Part shown: one piece after another, positions 52,702 to 61,907 of the stretch
Numbering within the stretch: the first letter of the stretch is position 1
Layout: every line of letters begins with the position of its first letter
From: an uncultured Collinsella sp.
GTDB taxonomy: Bacteria > Actinomycetota > Coriobacteriia > Coriobacteriales > Coriobacteriaceae
Direction: 5' to 3'
DNA length: 64,000 bases
NCBI GenBank assembly: GCA_900544095.1
Contig: UQTV01000001.1
Coordinates: 898,118-962,117 of the forward strand
The notes under the pieces: generated by a model
The model's database searches: none
What the model was told of the DNA's origin: nothing
The model's input: only the letters and a program-made list of their open reading frames with translations
Translations under genes and position numbers: made by a program

Positions 52702-53484
52702 CTAGAAGTCCAGCCTCACAGGGATGCCTTGGCTGGCCATATACTCCTTCACCTGGCGAATGCTGAAGGTTCCAAAGTGAAAGACGCTGGCCGCCAGTAC
52801 GGCGTCGGCTTCGCCCTCGATCACGCCCTCGGCAAAATGCTCGAGCGTGCCCACGCCGCCGCTTGCGATCACCGGGATCGGCACCGCGCGCGCCACGGCG
52901 CGGGTGAGCGCCAGGTCAAAGCCGGCCTTGGTGCCGTCGCGGTCCATGCTGGTCAGCAGAATCTCGCCGGCGCCGCGACGAGCCGCCTCCTCGGCCCATG
53001 CCACCGCATCGATACCCGCGGCGTTGCGGCCTCCTGCGGTAAAAACCTCCCACTTGTCGGCATCCGGCTGCCCAGGCAGGCCGACGCGCTTGGCATCGAT
53101 CGCCACGACCACGGCCTGGCTGCCAAACGCCGCGGCAGCTTGGCTGATCAGCGACGGGTCGCGCACGGCGGCAGAGTTGAGCGATACCTTGTCGGCACCG
53201 GCCGCCACCATGGTTCGCATGCCCGCCAGGTCGCGAAAACCGCCGCCCACGGTATAGGGAATAGCGAGCTCCTCGGCCGCATGCGCCGCCATCTCGATGG
53301 TCGTCGCGCGGTTGTCGCTCGTGGCGGTAATGTCCAGGAAGACGACCTCGTCTGCACCTTCGCGGTCGTAGGCACGGGCCAGCTCCACCGGGTCGCCCGC
53401 ATCGCGCAGGCTCACAAAGTTGACGCCCTTGACCACGCGGCCGTCCTTAACATCCAGACAGGGAATCACGCGCTTGGTAAGCAT
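52702..53484 (-). CDS. hisF: Imidazole glycerol phosphate synthase, cyclase subunit
   Basis: 260 residues behind GGAGGAG. RVIPCLDVKDGRVVKGVNF with the catalytic Asp11 region, FLDITATSD, GGGFRDLAGM, SLNSAAVRDP, VVVAIDAK, LTSMDRDGTK (second catalytic Asp near 130-150 in the barrel) and VIASGGVGTLEHF are the TIM-barrel phosphate-binding repeats. Works with HisH to make imidazole glycerol phosphate and AICAR. Three bases separate it from hisA. Confidence 0.97.
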   Translation of the reverse strand: MLTKRVIPCLDVKDGRVVKGVNFVSLRDAGDPVELARAYDREGADEVVFLDITATSDNRATTIEMAAHAAEELAIPYTVGGGFRDLAGMRTMVAAGADKVSLNSAAVRDPSLISQAAAAFGSQAVVVAIDAKRVGLPGQPDADKWEVFTAGGRNAAGIDAVAWAEEAARRGAGEILLTSMDRDGTKAGFDLALTRAVARAVPIPVIASGGVGTLEHFAEGVIEGEADAVLAASVFHFGTFSIRQVKEYMASQGIPVRLDF

Positions 53485-53487
53485 GGG

Positions 53488-54231
53488 CTACTCCTCCCCT
53501 CGGGCAGCGGCCAACGCCTGTACCAGCGTAAAGTTGCCCTCGTAGAGCGCACGGCCGGTGATGGCACCTTCAATCGCGCCCTCGCCCACCGCGGCCAGTG
53601 CGCGGATATCGTCGAGCGTCGAGATGCCGCCCGAAGCCACGACGGGAAAGCCCGCGACCTCGGCCACATGGCGATACGCCGCCACGTCGATGCCCGTCTG
53701 CATGCCATCGCGCGCGATGTCGGTATACACCAGATGCTTAAAGCCCAGCTCGGTGAGCTGCGCCACGGCGTCGTCGAGCGCCACACCCGCGCCGTCGCGC
53801 CAACCATTCACCTTGACCTGGCCGTCACGGGCGGCAATGTCTGCCACCAGTAACTCGCCAAAGCCTTGCGCCGCCACCTCGGCAAATCCCGGCTCGGTCA
53901 CGAGCACCGTGCCTAGCGCGATGCGACGCGCGCCGTAGCCGGCCAGCTCGTCGATGCGCGCGAGCGAACGAACGCCGCCGCCCACGTCCGCGGACAGACC
54001 GTCGACGCCGCAGATGGCCTTAATCGCTGCCGAGTTGGCAGCGCACGCGTCCTCGTCCTCGCCAAAGGCAGCGGACAGGTCGACGACGTGCACCCAGCTC
54101 GCGCCCTGCTCGGCAAAGGAGCGGGCAACGGCCACGGGGTCGTCAGAATACACCTTACAGCGGCTCCGGTCGCCGCGCTCCAGGCGCACGACCTTGCCGC
54201 CGATCAAATCGATTGCGGGAAACAGAATCAT
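53488..54231 (-). CDS. hisA: ProFAR isomerase
   Basis: 247 residues; its ATG overlaps the hisH stop by four bases. LFPAIDLIGGKVVRLERGD, VHVVDLSAAFG, DVGGGVRSLARI, ALGTVLV, VYTDIARDGMQTG and VVASGGISTLDD give the HisA barrel with its catalytic Asp pair. It catalyses the Amadori rearrangement of ProFAR to PRFAR. Homologous to HisF next to it. Confidence 0.97.
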   Translation of the reverse strand: MILFPAIDLIGGKVVRLERGDRSRCKVYSDDPVAVARSFAEQGASWVHVVDLSAAFGEDEDACAANSAAIKAICGVDGLSADVGGGVRSLARIDELAGYGARRIALGTVLVTEPGFAEVAAQGFGELLVADIAARDGQVKVNGWRDGAGVALDDAVAQLTELGFKHLVYTDIARDGMQTGIDVAAYRHVAEVAGFPVVASGGISTLDDIRALAAVGEGAIEGAITGRALYEGNFTLVQALAAARGEE

Positions 54232-54929
54232 CGGCCGGCCCCCTCGACGATGCTCACGAAGTTCTTAAGGATGCGCTGACCCAGCGCAGAGGATTTCTCG
54301 GGATGGAACTGGCAGCCCCACACGTTGCCGTGGCGCACGATGCACGGGAAGCTCCGTGTATAGTGCGTGCGCGCCAACACATCGGCGGCATCGACGTCGT
54401 CGGCCACCGCGTAGCTGTGAGTGAAATACATGTTGGCGCCCTCGGCAAAACCGGCAAGCAACGGATCGGCCGCACCGGCGGGCGTCATGCGCACCTGGTC
54501 CCAGCCCACGTGCGGGACCTTCAGACGGCTCGACTCCAGGTGCGTGCACGAGCCACGCATGATGCCCAGGCCATCGACCCAGGGACCACCGGCCTGCTCG
54601 GAGGCATCGTCGTCCGCGTCCGCGTCCTCGTTCGCAGGCACGCCCTCGTTGCCGCGCTCAAAAAACAGCTGAAGGCCCAGGCAGATGCCGAGCAGCGGAG
54701 TTCCGGCGGCAACGGCATCGAGCACGGCCACCTCCTCGCCGCTCTGACGCATAAAGGCGATCGCGTCATAGAACGCGCCCACGCCCGGGATGACCAGGCC
54801 GTCCGCGTTGCGGATCTGCTCCGGATCGTCCGACGTGCAGGCGGCGGCACCGGCGCGCGCAAGCCCGCGCACGACGCTCGACAAGTTACCCTTGTGGTAA
54901 TCGACCACCACGATCTTCGGTTCGCCCAC
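54228..54929 (-). CDS. hisH: Imidazole glycerol phosphate synthase, glutaminase subunit
   Basis: A GTG at 54929 is chosen because GGAGG lies nine bases upstream; an ATG at 54965 has no site. 233 residues. KIVVVDYHKGNLSSV, PGVGAFYDA, LLGICLGLQLFFERG (nucleophile Cys) and the late His-Glu in CQFHPEKSS form the class I glutamine amidotransferase triad. It has a small Asp/Glu-rich insert (NEDADADDDASE). It supplies ammonia to HisF. Confidence 0.96.
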   Translation of the reverse strand: MGEPKIVVVDYHKGNLSSVVRGLARAGAAACTSDDPEQIRNADGLVIPGVGAFYDAIAFMRQSGEEVAVLDAVAAGTPLLGICLGLQLFFERGNEGVPANEDADADDDASEQAGGPWVDGLGIMRGSCTHLESSRLKVPHVGWDQVRMTPAGAADPLLAGFAEGANMYFTHSYAVADDVDAADVLARTHYTRSFPCIVRHGNVWGCQFHPEKSSALGQRILKNFVSIVEGAGR

Positions 54930-54956
54930 GCGACCCCTCCACTTCTCATCATCCAA

Positions 54957-54993
54957 AACCACCACGAAGGTGCCTGTCCCCTTTGTGGTGGTT
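54957..54993 (-). promoter_or_regulatory. Hairpin upstream of hisH
   Basis: ACCACCACGAAGG pairs with CCTTTGTGGTGGT (12 of 13) around GTGCCTGTC. It lies in the 89-base hisB-hisH gap, about 28 bases before the GTG of hisH. Could be a partial terminator, an mRNA processing site or a REP-type unit. Confidence 0.5.
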
Positions 54994-55018
54994 TTTGCCC
55001 TTACGGCGGTTGCAGCGG

Positions 55019-55606
55019 TTACAGCGAGCCCTTAGTGCTGGGGATGCCCTGCACGCGGGGATCGAGCTCGCAGGCGTGACGCATCGTGCGGCCCACGGCC
55101 TTAAAGGCGGCCTCGATAATGTGATGCGAGTTACCGCCCGCCAGCTCGCGCACGTGCAGCGTGAGCTTGGCGTCACGCGCGAAGGCATAGAAGAACTCGA
55201 CGGCTAGCTCAGTATCAAAGCTACCCACGCGCTCGGTCGGCACGGGCAGCTCGCAATAGGCCTGGCCGCGACCCGAAATGTCCACGGCGGCCATCACGAG
55301 CGTCTCGTCCATGGCAATCGCCGCGTCGGCAAAGCGCGTAATACCCGCCTTGTCGCCCAGCGCCTGGCAAAACGCCTCGCCCAGCACAATGCCCGTGTCC
55401 TCGACGGTATGGTGCGCGTCGACCTCAACGTCGCCCACCGCGTGCACCGTCAGATCGAACAGACCATGGCGGCCAAAGGCGTTGAGCATGTGGTCGAAAA
55501 ACGGCACGCCGGTCGAGATATCGCACACGCCAGATCCGTCCAGGTCGAGCTTTACGACAATGTCGGTCTCGCCCGTCTTGCGGGTTACCTCGGCATAGCG
55601 GTCCAT
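55019..55606 (-). CDS. hisB: Imidazoleglycerol-phosphate dehydratase
   Basis: 195 residues, starting directly after the hisC stop and behind GGAGGAG. FFDHMLNAFGRHGLFDL, DAHHTVEDTGIVLGEA and the C-terminal SHHIIEAAFKAVGR carry the repeated His/Glu manganese ligands. Monofunctional: no phosphatase domain, in line with the separate PHP enzyme. Confidence 0.97.
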   Translation of the reverse strand: MDRYAEVTRKTGETDIVVKLDLDGSGVCDISTGVPFFDHMLNAFGRHGLFDLTVHAVGDVEVDAHHTVEDTGIVLGEAFCQALGDKAGITRFADAAIAMDETLVMAAVDISGRGQAYCELPVPTERVGSFDTELAVEFFYAFARDAKLTLHVRELAGGNSHHIIEAAFKAVGRTMRHACELDPRVQGIPSTKGSL

Positions 55607-56722
55607 CTACATCTCCTCCTTCACCAGCGCGGCAAACGCGGCCAGCACCTCGTCGTTTTCTTGCGGGGTACCCACGGTAATGCGCAGGCAGTCCGCGAGC
55701 CCCGGCGCGTAGCTAAAGTCGCGCACCAAAATTGAATACTCGTCGCGCAGACGCTCGCGCACGCGCGTGGCATGCGGCGTGCGCACGAGCACAAAGTTCG
55801 CCGCGCTCGGCCATACCTCCACGGGCAGGCCCTCGGCAGCCATTGCGCGCAGGGCGCACAGCTCGCGTTCGCGCTCGGATGCGACCTGTGCCACCACGGG
55901 CGCGTACGCATCGCGGGCACGCACGCAGGCAAGTGCTGCCGCCTGGCTCAGCACGTTAACTGAATAGATCTGGCGAATCGCCGCGAACACGTCGATGACT
56001 TCGGGTGCCGCGATCACGTAACCCAGACGCGTACCGGCAGCGCCAAACGCCTTGGACAACGTATGCAGAATCACCAGGTTGGGATGCTCGGCGATAAGTC
56101 CCTGCGCCGTGGTGGCCGCGCCAAACGAATCGTCGGCAAACTCAACGTAGGCCTCGTCGACCATGACCATGCCGGGGCACGCATCGCACAGCGCCGCGAC
56201 AAAGTCGAGCGGTGCCACGTCGCCCGTGGGGTTATTGGGCGAGGTCACGATGGCCAGGTTGCACTCGGGTGCCGCCGCAAGCACGGCTGCCTGGTCGAGC
56301 TCAAAGGTCGCCGGGTCGCGCCACACATCGCGCACCTCGGTCTGGCACAGAGACGCAAAGAAGGCATACTCGCTAAAGCACGGCGGGCAGTTGAGCAGGG
56401 TCCTCCCCGCGCCACCAAACGCCAGCAGATAGTTATAGAGCAGCTCGTCGCCGCCGTTTCCCACGCAGATGCTCTCGCGCGTCACGCCATGCCAGGCAGC
56501 AAGCTCGTCGCGCAGGTCGTTCGACATGGGATCGGGATAGCGGTTGAGCGGTGTGGCAGCCAGGGCCGCATCAACCGCCTCGCGCACGCCGACGGGCACG
56601 GGATAGGTGTTCTCGTTGGCCGAAAGATTGATGCGCGTGGGCGTAAAGTTAGGATCGTAGGGCTCAATGCCGGCCAGATAGGGCTGGACGAGCTCCTTCA
56701 CGCGCGGCGTGAGTTCGGCCAT
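55607..56722 (-). CDS. hisC: Histidinol-phosphate aminotransferase
   Basis: 371 residues behind GGAGG. A class I/II PLP fold: RINLSANENTYP, GNGGDELLYNYLLAFG, SPNNPTGD, VDEAYVEFAD, and TLSKAFGAAGTRLGY with the Schiff-base Lys. It transaminates imidazole acetol phosphate with glutamate. Its stop is followed at once by hisB; its start is one base after the hisD stop. Confidence 0.97.
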   Translation of the reverse strand: MAELTPRVKELVQPYLAGIEPYDPNFTPTRINLSANENTYPVPVGVREAVDAALAATPLNRYPDPMSNDLRDELAAWHGVTRESICVGNGGDELLYNYLLAFGGAGRTLLNCPPCFSEYAFFASLCQTEVRDVWRDPATFELDQAAVLAAAPECNLAIVTSPNNPTGDVAPLDFVAALCDACPGMVMVDEAYVEFADDSFGAATTAQGLIAEHPNLVILHTLSKAFGAAGTRLGYVIAAPEVIDVFAAIRQIYSVNVLSQAAALACVRARDAYAPVVAQVASERERELCALRAMAAEGLPVEVWPSAANFVLVRTPHATRVRERLRDEYSILVRDFSYAPGLADCLRITVGTPQENDEVLAAFAALVKEEM

Positions 56723-56723
56723 A

Positions 56724-58160
56724 TTAGACCTCCTCGCCGGTCACGCCGGCAACATCCGCGCTTGCAGCCGCCAGGTTCACTCCCTCGGCAACCGTCTCCA
56801 CGGCGTCGCCCGGCCAGGCAACCTTGGTCAGGTCGGCCGCGGCGAGCGACTCGGCGCTCACGGCACCCTCGCCCTGCTCCAACACGCGGCGACGCAGGGC
56901 GGCCGAAAGCGCGTGCGCCCACAGGCCCTCGGCCTCGGACAGACGCTGCGTGGCGGGAGCGTCGGAGAGCAGGCCCTCGGGTGTATAGCAAATGACACTC
57001 GAGCGCTTGACGAACTCTTCGACCGAAAGCGGGTTGGAGAACATGGCCGTGCCGCCGGTCGGCAACGTGTGGTTGGGGCCGGCAACATAATCGCCGAGCG
57101 GCTCAGAGCTCCAAGCGCCCACAAAGATGGCACCGGCGTTGCGAATGCCGCCGAGCAGGCCCATCGCATCCTTGCAGTGCAGCTCAAGGTGCTCGGGCGC
57201 CACGGTGTTCACGGCCTCGACGGCGGCAGCCATGTCGGCGGCCACCACGATGGCGCCCTCGTTGTCGAGCGAGGCGCGCGTGATCTCGGCGCGTGGGGAC
57301 TGCGCCACCAGGATGTCGATACCCGCCTCGACCTCGCGCGCAAACTGCTCGTCGCAGGTCACCAGGTAGCAAGCAGCCAGTGGATCGTGCTCGGCCTGCG
57401 CCATCAAGTCAGCCGCGACCACCATGGGTTTGGCCGTGGCATCGGCCAACACGCAGACCTCGGAGGGACCGGCGACCATGTCGATACCCACGTCACCCGA
57501 GACAATCTGCTTGGCAGCGGCAACAAAGGCGTTGCCCGGGCCGGTAATCTTGTCGACACGCGGAATGGTCTCGGTACCGTACGCCAGCGCGGCCACGGCC
57601 TGGGCGCCGCCCACCATATAGATTTCGTCCACGCCGCCGAGCTTGGCAGCGGCAAGCGTGTAGGGGCTGATCAGGCCATTCTTTTGCGGCGGGGTCACCA
57701 TGACCACGCGCTTGACGCCGGCCACCTTGGCGGGAATGGCGTTCATGAGCACGGTGGAGGGGTACTGCGCGCGACCGCCCGGCACGTAGATACCGGCCGC
57801 AGCAAGCGGGGTCACCTTAACGCCGAGCATCGTGCCGTCCGGGCGCGTGGTAAACCAGCTCTGCTCGACCTCGCGCTGGTGGAACTCGCGAATCTGGCGT
57901 GCAGCCTTTTCGAGCGCCGCGACAAAAGCGGGATCGAGGCCTTCGAGCGCGGCATTGATCTGCTCTTGCGGCAGACGGAAGCTCTGCAGTTCAACGCCGT
58001 CAAAACGCTGACAGTAATCGCGCACCGCGGCATCGCCGTTGGCACGCACGTTGGCCACGATATCGCGAGCGGCGTCGATGATGTTTTGCGGCAGCACGCC
58101 CTTGCGGTTGAGCTGGTTGGTAACGAGGCGCTCACCGGGAGCAAGCTTGATGGTCTTCAT
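56724..58160 (-). CDS. hisD: Histidinol dehydrogenase
   Basis: 478 residues, somewhat longer than the usual 430 because of the C-terminal tail. VYVPGGRAQYPSTVLMNAIPA, GGAQAVAALAYGTETI, KITGPGNAFVA, GPSEVCVLAD, AQAEHDPLA and VGAWSSEPLGDYVAGPNHTLPT are the family blocks with the zinc and catalytic His/Glu residues. It oxidises histidinol to histidine in two NAD-dependent steps. Confidence 0.97.
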   Translation of the reverse strand: MKTIKLAPGERLVTNQLNRKGVLPQNIIDAARDIVANVRANGDAAVRDYCQRFDGVELQSFRLPQEQINAALEGLDPAFVAALEKAARQIREFHQREVEQSWFTTRPDGTMLGVKVTPLAAAGIYVPGGRAQYPSTVLMNAIPAKVAGVKRVVMVTPPQKNGLISPYTLAAAKLGGVDEIYMVGGAQAVAALAYGTETIPRVDKITGPGNAFVAAAKQIVSGDVGIDMVAGPSEVCVLADATAKPMVVAADLMAQAEHDPLAACYLVTCDEQFAREVEAGIDILVAQSPRAEITRASLDNEGAIVVAADMAAAVEAVNTVAPEHLELHCKDAMGLLGGIRNAGAIFVGAWSSEPLGDYVAGPNHTLPTGGTAMFSNPLSVEEFVKRSSVICYTPEGLLSDAPATQRLSEAEGLWAHALSAALRRRVLEQGEGAVSAESLAAADLTKVAWPGDAVETVAEGVNLAAASADVAGVTGEEV

Positions 58161-58265
58161 TTCGGTATCCCCTATCGGTCGAGGTTGTGTTCGAAAAACG
58201 AGAGATCGGGCGGCGGCGCCAGTCGGCCCGCCGCCCGGACGTTGGGGCGCCCGTGCGTGCTCGCG

Positions 58266-59981
58266 CTATTGTGCCGAGCCCGCAACGGGCTCAAAATGCT
58301 TGTCCTTTACGGCCGCGGCCAAGCGATCTGCCAGGTTGCGCACGCGCGGATCCAGACGTGCGGCACCCGGATTGACAAAGAAGCGGGCCGTGCAGTCCAT
58401 GATGCGGCCGGTGATGACCAGGTCGTTGTCGCGCAGCGTAGCGCCCGTGGCGGTAATATCCACGATGCGATCGGTCATGCCGACGATGGGGCCCAGCTCG
58501 ATGTTGCCGTGCAGCGAAACGATGTCGGCGTTCACGCCGCGCTCGGCATACCAGGTGCTCGCGATGCGCGGATACTTGGTGGCCACGCGAAGCGACCCGC
58601 GACGGGCATAGTTGCGCTCGGCCTGACCAGCGCGCCACGCGGGCTCTGCCTCGATAAACGCGCACAGGCCGTAGCCCAGATCGACCAGCTGCAGCAGGTT
58701 GAGGTCTGCCTCGATAAGCGAGTCCCAACCGCAGATGCCGCAGTCGGCACCGCCACAGCCCACAAAAGCGGGCGCGTCGCTGGGACGCACGATGACAAAC
58801 TCGATATCGCCGACCGTGCCCTCGCCGGCACGCGTGTCGCGGCCGCGCACGATCAGGTGACGGCCGGGGTCGCGCAACTCCGAGACATCCAAGCCCGCGG
58901 CCTCGAGCACGTCGAGCGTGTCGGCCTTGAGCGAGCCCTTGGGCACGGCGATGCGTAGCGGGCCCTCGGCGCCACGGCCCACGGCGTGGTCGCCATCGGG
59001 GGCGGCGTCCTCGGCCGAGGTGCGCGCGGCCTCCAGACGCTCGAGCGAAAAGGCGAAACCCGCCGCCGGCACCTCGATGCCGTCGCCAAATGCGCCGGTA
59101 AAGATGGAGTCGTAGCGGCCGCCCGAACCGACCGGATCGGGCAAGCCACCGGCATAGGCCTTAAAGACCAGGCCCGTGTAGTAATCAAACGAGTTCATGA
59201 TGGAGAAGTCGAAGGACAGCACCTGGGCGTCCTCGGGAGCCAGGCCCTCGACCAGGGCACGCAGCTCGCGCGTGAGCGGCGCGACAATGCCCGCCGCCGC
59301 CAGCAGGGCATCCACGCGGTCGAGCACCTCGGCACCGCCGTGCAGGCGCGGCAGCCCGCTAATGGCAGCCTTGACGGCATCGGACTCGGCGCTTGCCGCC
59401 ACGCGGGCATCAAGACCCACAAAGTCGTTGGCATGCACGCAGCGAAGGGCCTCGGCAGCCAGCTCGCGATCCTCGCACGCCGCGAGCAGTTCCTTAAAAG
59501 GACGAACGCTACCTGCGATAATGCGCGCATCGGGCAGCGCCAGCTTGCGCACGGCCTCGGCCACGAGCGAGACAATCTCGACATCACCCGCGGTATCGCC
59601 CGCGCCGATAAGCTCAAAGCCCAGCTGCGTAAACTGACGCGAACCGCCGGCATTGCGCTGGCACTCGCGAACCACCGGCGCCTCGTAGCGCAGGCGCAGG
59701 GGCAGGTCGGCCGCGCACATGCGGGTCGAAACCAAGCGCACGATCGGCAGCGTGTTGTCGGGACGGACCACCAGCAGGCGACCATCATCATCAAAGAGCT
59801 TAAACGGCGTGTCCGCAATGCGGCCGCCTTTCTCGAGCGAACCCTTGTCCTCGAGCAGCGGCGTCTCGACCGGCAGGTAATGATGCTCCCTGAAGCAGCC
59901 CTTCACCGTACATGCGATCTCCTCGCGCGCCTGAGCCTCCTCGGGCAATATGTCCCGGAATCCCCACGGTGTGGCCGTCAT
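58266..59981 (-). CDS. hisZG: HisZ-HisG fusion: ATP phosphoribosyltransferase with regulatory domain
   Basis: 571 residues behind GAGGAGG. Residues 1 to about 320 are HisZ, a catalytically inactive HisRS paralogue (PWGFRDILPEEAQAREEI, VRPDNTLPIVRLV, FSIMNSFDYYTGLVFKAY, GGRYDSI). After an acidic linker (about 325-345) comes short-form HisG (LRIAVPKGSLKADTLDVLE, IVRPSDAPAFVGCGGADCGI, VATKYPRIASTWY, and the PRPP loop RIVDITATGATLRDN). Short HisG normally needs separate HisZ for activity and histidine feedback; here both are one chain. First step and first gene of the his operon. The long-form HisG domain 3 is absent. Confidence 0.93.
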   Translation of the reverse strand: MTATPWGFRDILPEEAQAREEIACTVKGCFREHHYLPVETPLLEDKGSLEKGGRIADTPFKLFDDDGRLLVVRPDNTLPIVRLVSTRMCAADLPLRLRYEAPVVRECQRNAGGSRQFTQLGFELIGAGDTAGDVEIVSLVAEAVRKLALPDARIIAGSVRPFKELLAACEDRELAAEALRCVHANDFVGLDARVAASAESDAVKAAISGLPRLHGGAEVLDRVDALLAAAGIVAPLTRELRALVEGLAPEDAQVLSFDFSIMNSFDYYTGLVFKAYAGGLPDPVGSGGRYDSIFTGAFGDGIEVPAAGFAFSLERLEAARTSAEDAAPDGDHAVGRGAEGPLRIAVPKGSLKADTLDVLEAAGLDVSELRDPGRHLIVRGRDTRAGEGTVGDIEFVIVRPSDAPAFVGCGGADCGICGWDSLIEADLNLLQLVDLGYGLCAFIEAEPAWRAGQAERNYARRGSLRVATKYPRIASTWYAERGVNADIVSLHGNIELGPIVGMTDRIVDITATGATLRDNDLVITGRIMDCTARFFVNPGAARLDPRVRNLADRLAAAVKDKHFEPVAGSAQ

Positions 59982-60016
59982 CTGGTGAGCCTCCTCATGC
60001 TGCGGTTCATATAGAA

Positions 60017-60048
60017 CAGAAGACCGGCATAGCTCCGCCGGTCTTCTG
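60017..60048. terminator. Hairpin between the PTS-linked epimerase gene and hisZG
   Basis: CAGAAGACCGGC and GCCGGTCTTCTG form a perfect 12-base stem with an 8-base loop, followed on the minus strand by TTCTAT. It probably ends the 60151-60987 transcript; it is only 36 bases before hisZG, so an attenuator is also possible, though no His-codon leader is seen. Confidence 0.6.
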
Positions 60049-60150
60049 GGTACTTTAGCATACTAGAGTGTTTGCGGGGAGAATCGTCTCCCTCGGCTCA
60101 CAGCGTATTCATTTGGAAACATAGGGCAGATTGCCGCAGCCCAACCCCAC

Positions 60151-60987
60151 CTAGGCGCCAATCGCACGACGATACTCTGCCATTACCTGCGCATCGGCAG
60201 CTGCGGGGTCGGCAAAATAGCGCCAGTCATAGGTCTCGGCCGAAACAACTCCGCGATAGCCGCGCGCCACCAGCCTATCCAGGTCGGCGCGCATATTGCG
60301 GTCGCCGTCACCCCAGGCAAGATGCGTCGTGCCATCTGCCGCAACATCGACAAAATGCACGTGGGCGACATCATCGCCAAGCAGATCGAAATAATCGTCG
60401 ATGGTATCCCCCGCCACCGCCATAGCGCCCAAATCCAGACACGCCTTAAGTGCCGGATGATCAACTGCCCCGATCATGCGCTTCGTATCGGCCGCCGAGT
60501 TCACGATCATCGACTCAACCGGCTGTAGGGCCTCGAGCACCAGTCGCACGCCGCGCTCTCCCGCATGCTCGGCAATCGCACGCAGCATCGAGGCGCTGCG
60601 ACCCCACGCGTCCTCGATCGGCTCGTTCAAAAATGCCCAGCCGCTCGAGACCATGACCTGCTCGGCTCCAAGTTCCGCCGCGATATCCACAACGTTCTTA
60701 AAGTACGCGAGCGTGCGAGCGCGCGCCTCATTCCCGCGCGCCGCGATATTCCACGGCTTGGGATTGTTCTGTTCGGGACAAAGCCCCACAATCCGAACCC
60801 CATACCGCTGTGATAGCTCCCGCACCTGCTCGAGCGAATCGTATCCATGGCAATCGACATACAGATGCATCGCCCCGGTCCAAAGCTCGCAACACGTGTA
60901 GCCCGAAGCCGACGCCGAAGAAAAGAACTCCTCAAGGTCAAAATAACGATGGCTGATATTCATGACGGCAAGCTGCGGATACTCCAT
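60151..60987 (-). CDS. Sugar phosphate isomerase/epimerase-like TIM-barrel protein
   Basis: The ATG at 60987 (AAAGGTGG just upstream) is preferred over a GTG at 60996; 278 residues. VRIVGLCPEQNNPKPWNIAARG, VMVSSGWAF, LVLEALQP, LDLGAMAV, HVHFVDVAADGTTHLAWGDGD and VSAETYDW give the xylose isomerase-like barrel with its metal-binding E, D, H, E. FrlC-type fructoselysine 3-epimerases belong to this family, which fits the PTS and SIS genes upstream. The substrate is inferred from context. Confidence 0.8.
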   Translation of the reverse strand: MEYPQLAVMNISHRYFDLEEFFSSASASGYTCCELWTGAMHLYVDCHGYDSLEQVRELSQRYGVRIVGLCPEQNNPKPWNIAARGNEARARTLAYFKNVVDIAAELGAEQVMVSSGWAFLNEPIEDAWGRSASMLRAIAEHAGERGVRLVLEALQPVESMIVNSAADTKRMIGAVDHPALKACLDLGAMAVAGDTIDDYFDLLGDDVAHVHFVDVAADGTTHLAWGDGDRNMRADLDRLVARGYRGVVSAETYDWRYFADPAAADAQVMAEYRRAIGA

Positions 60988-61003
60988 CTTGTCCACCTTT
61001 CGG

Positions 61004-61040
61004 CAAAAGGGCGCCGCAGCACAGTGTGCGCGACGCCCCC
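61004..61040 (-). terminator. Terminator after the PTS IID gene
   Basis: Minus strand: GGGGCGTCGC and GCGGCGCCC form the stem, followed by TTTT. It lies between the IID stop (61071) and the epimerase start (60987), so the epimerase is made by readthrough or from its own promoter. Confidence 0.65.
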
Positions 61041-61070
61041 TCTTACATTGTTCTCATTATGACGGATACT

Positions 61071-61907
61071 TTACTGGACACCAAGCACTCCAAAGAACGC
61101 GCCGGCGATACTCACGAGCAGGATCACGAGCATGATGAGCAGCGGATTCATCTTCTTCTTGAGCATGAGATAGACGATTCCAAACAGCCCCAACGTAACA
61201 AAGCCCGGGAAGATTCCGTTGAGCAGCTCGGCCAGCGTCTGAGCACCATCGCCCGCGCCGACCATGAGCGGAATGTCCACGGTGACCATCTCCATGGTCA
61301 TAGCACCGATCACCATGGCACCCATGATAGAGGCCATCTTGACAATCGTGTCCATAATGCCCGATTCCTGGACCTTGCTGATCATGTCCGAGCCGAAGCG
61401 ATATCCCACAAACGTCAGCAGGTAACGGATGATGTAGTGAGGGACGTTGAACACGAGCAGGAACAAAATCGGTCCAAGAATGGAGCCCTGCAGCGCCAGC
61501 GACGTGCCGACACCCGTTGCCAAAATTCGCAGCGTGCCCCAGTAGAAGGCATCGCCCACGCCGGACAGCGGTCCCATCAAAGCAAGCTTGACATTAGAGA
61601 TCGCGCTCGTGTCAAAGCTATCGTCAGTAGCGTTGACCTCCTCCATTGCAGCGGCGATGGACATGGGGAGCGTCGAGATGTACGGCGTGACGTTATAGAG
61701 CTCCATATGGCGCTTGAGTGCGGCCTTAAAGTCTGCATCCTGCGGATACAGCTTGCGAAGGATCGGCATAAGGGCCCACATAAAGCCGATATGGCCCATA
61801 CGCTCGTAGTTCCAGGAGTGCTCATAGGGAATCGAGCGCCAGAACAGCTTCTTAAGATCTGCGCGGGTAATCAACCCGTCGTAGGAAGACTCAAACTTAA
61901 AACTCAT
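61071..61907 (-). CDS. PTS mannose-family IID subunit
   Basis: The start at 61907 (GGGAG upstream) overlaps IIC by 11 bases; 278 residues. It has LKKLFWRSIPYEHSWNYERM at the N-terminus, GVGDAFYWGTLR (signature) and membrane segments in the last third. With IIC it forms the sugar channel of the mannose-type permease. Proposed substrate: fructoselysine or glucoselysine, by context. Confidence 0.95.
   Translation of the reverse strand: MSFKFESSYDGLITRADLKKLFWRSIPYEHSWNYERMGHIGFMWALMPILRKLYPQDADFKAALKRHMELYNVTPYISTLPMSIAAAMEEVNATDDSFDTSAISNVKLALMGPLSGVGDAFYWGTLRILATGVGTSLALQGSILGPILFLLVFNVPHYIIRYLLTFVGYRFGSDMISKVQESGIMDTIVKMASIMGAMVIGAMTMEMVTVDIPLMVGAGDGAQTLAELLNGIFPGFVTLGLFGIVYLMLKKKMNPLLIMLVILLVSIAGAFFGVLGVQ

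Noticed and set aside
56709..58958. 749-codon plus-strand frame over hisD and part of hisZG
   Set aside because: Antisense shadow; the minus strand carries intact his genes with ribosome sites.
59982..60150. Histidine leader peptide or T-box before hisZG
   Set aside because: No run of His codons in a short frame and no T-box core sequence; only a simple hairpin is seen.
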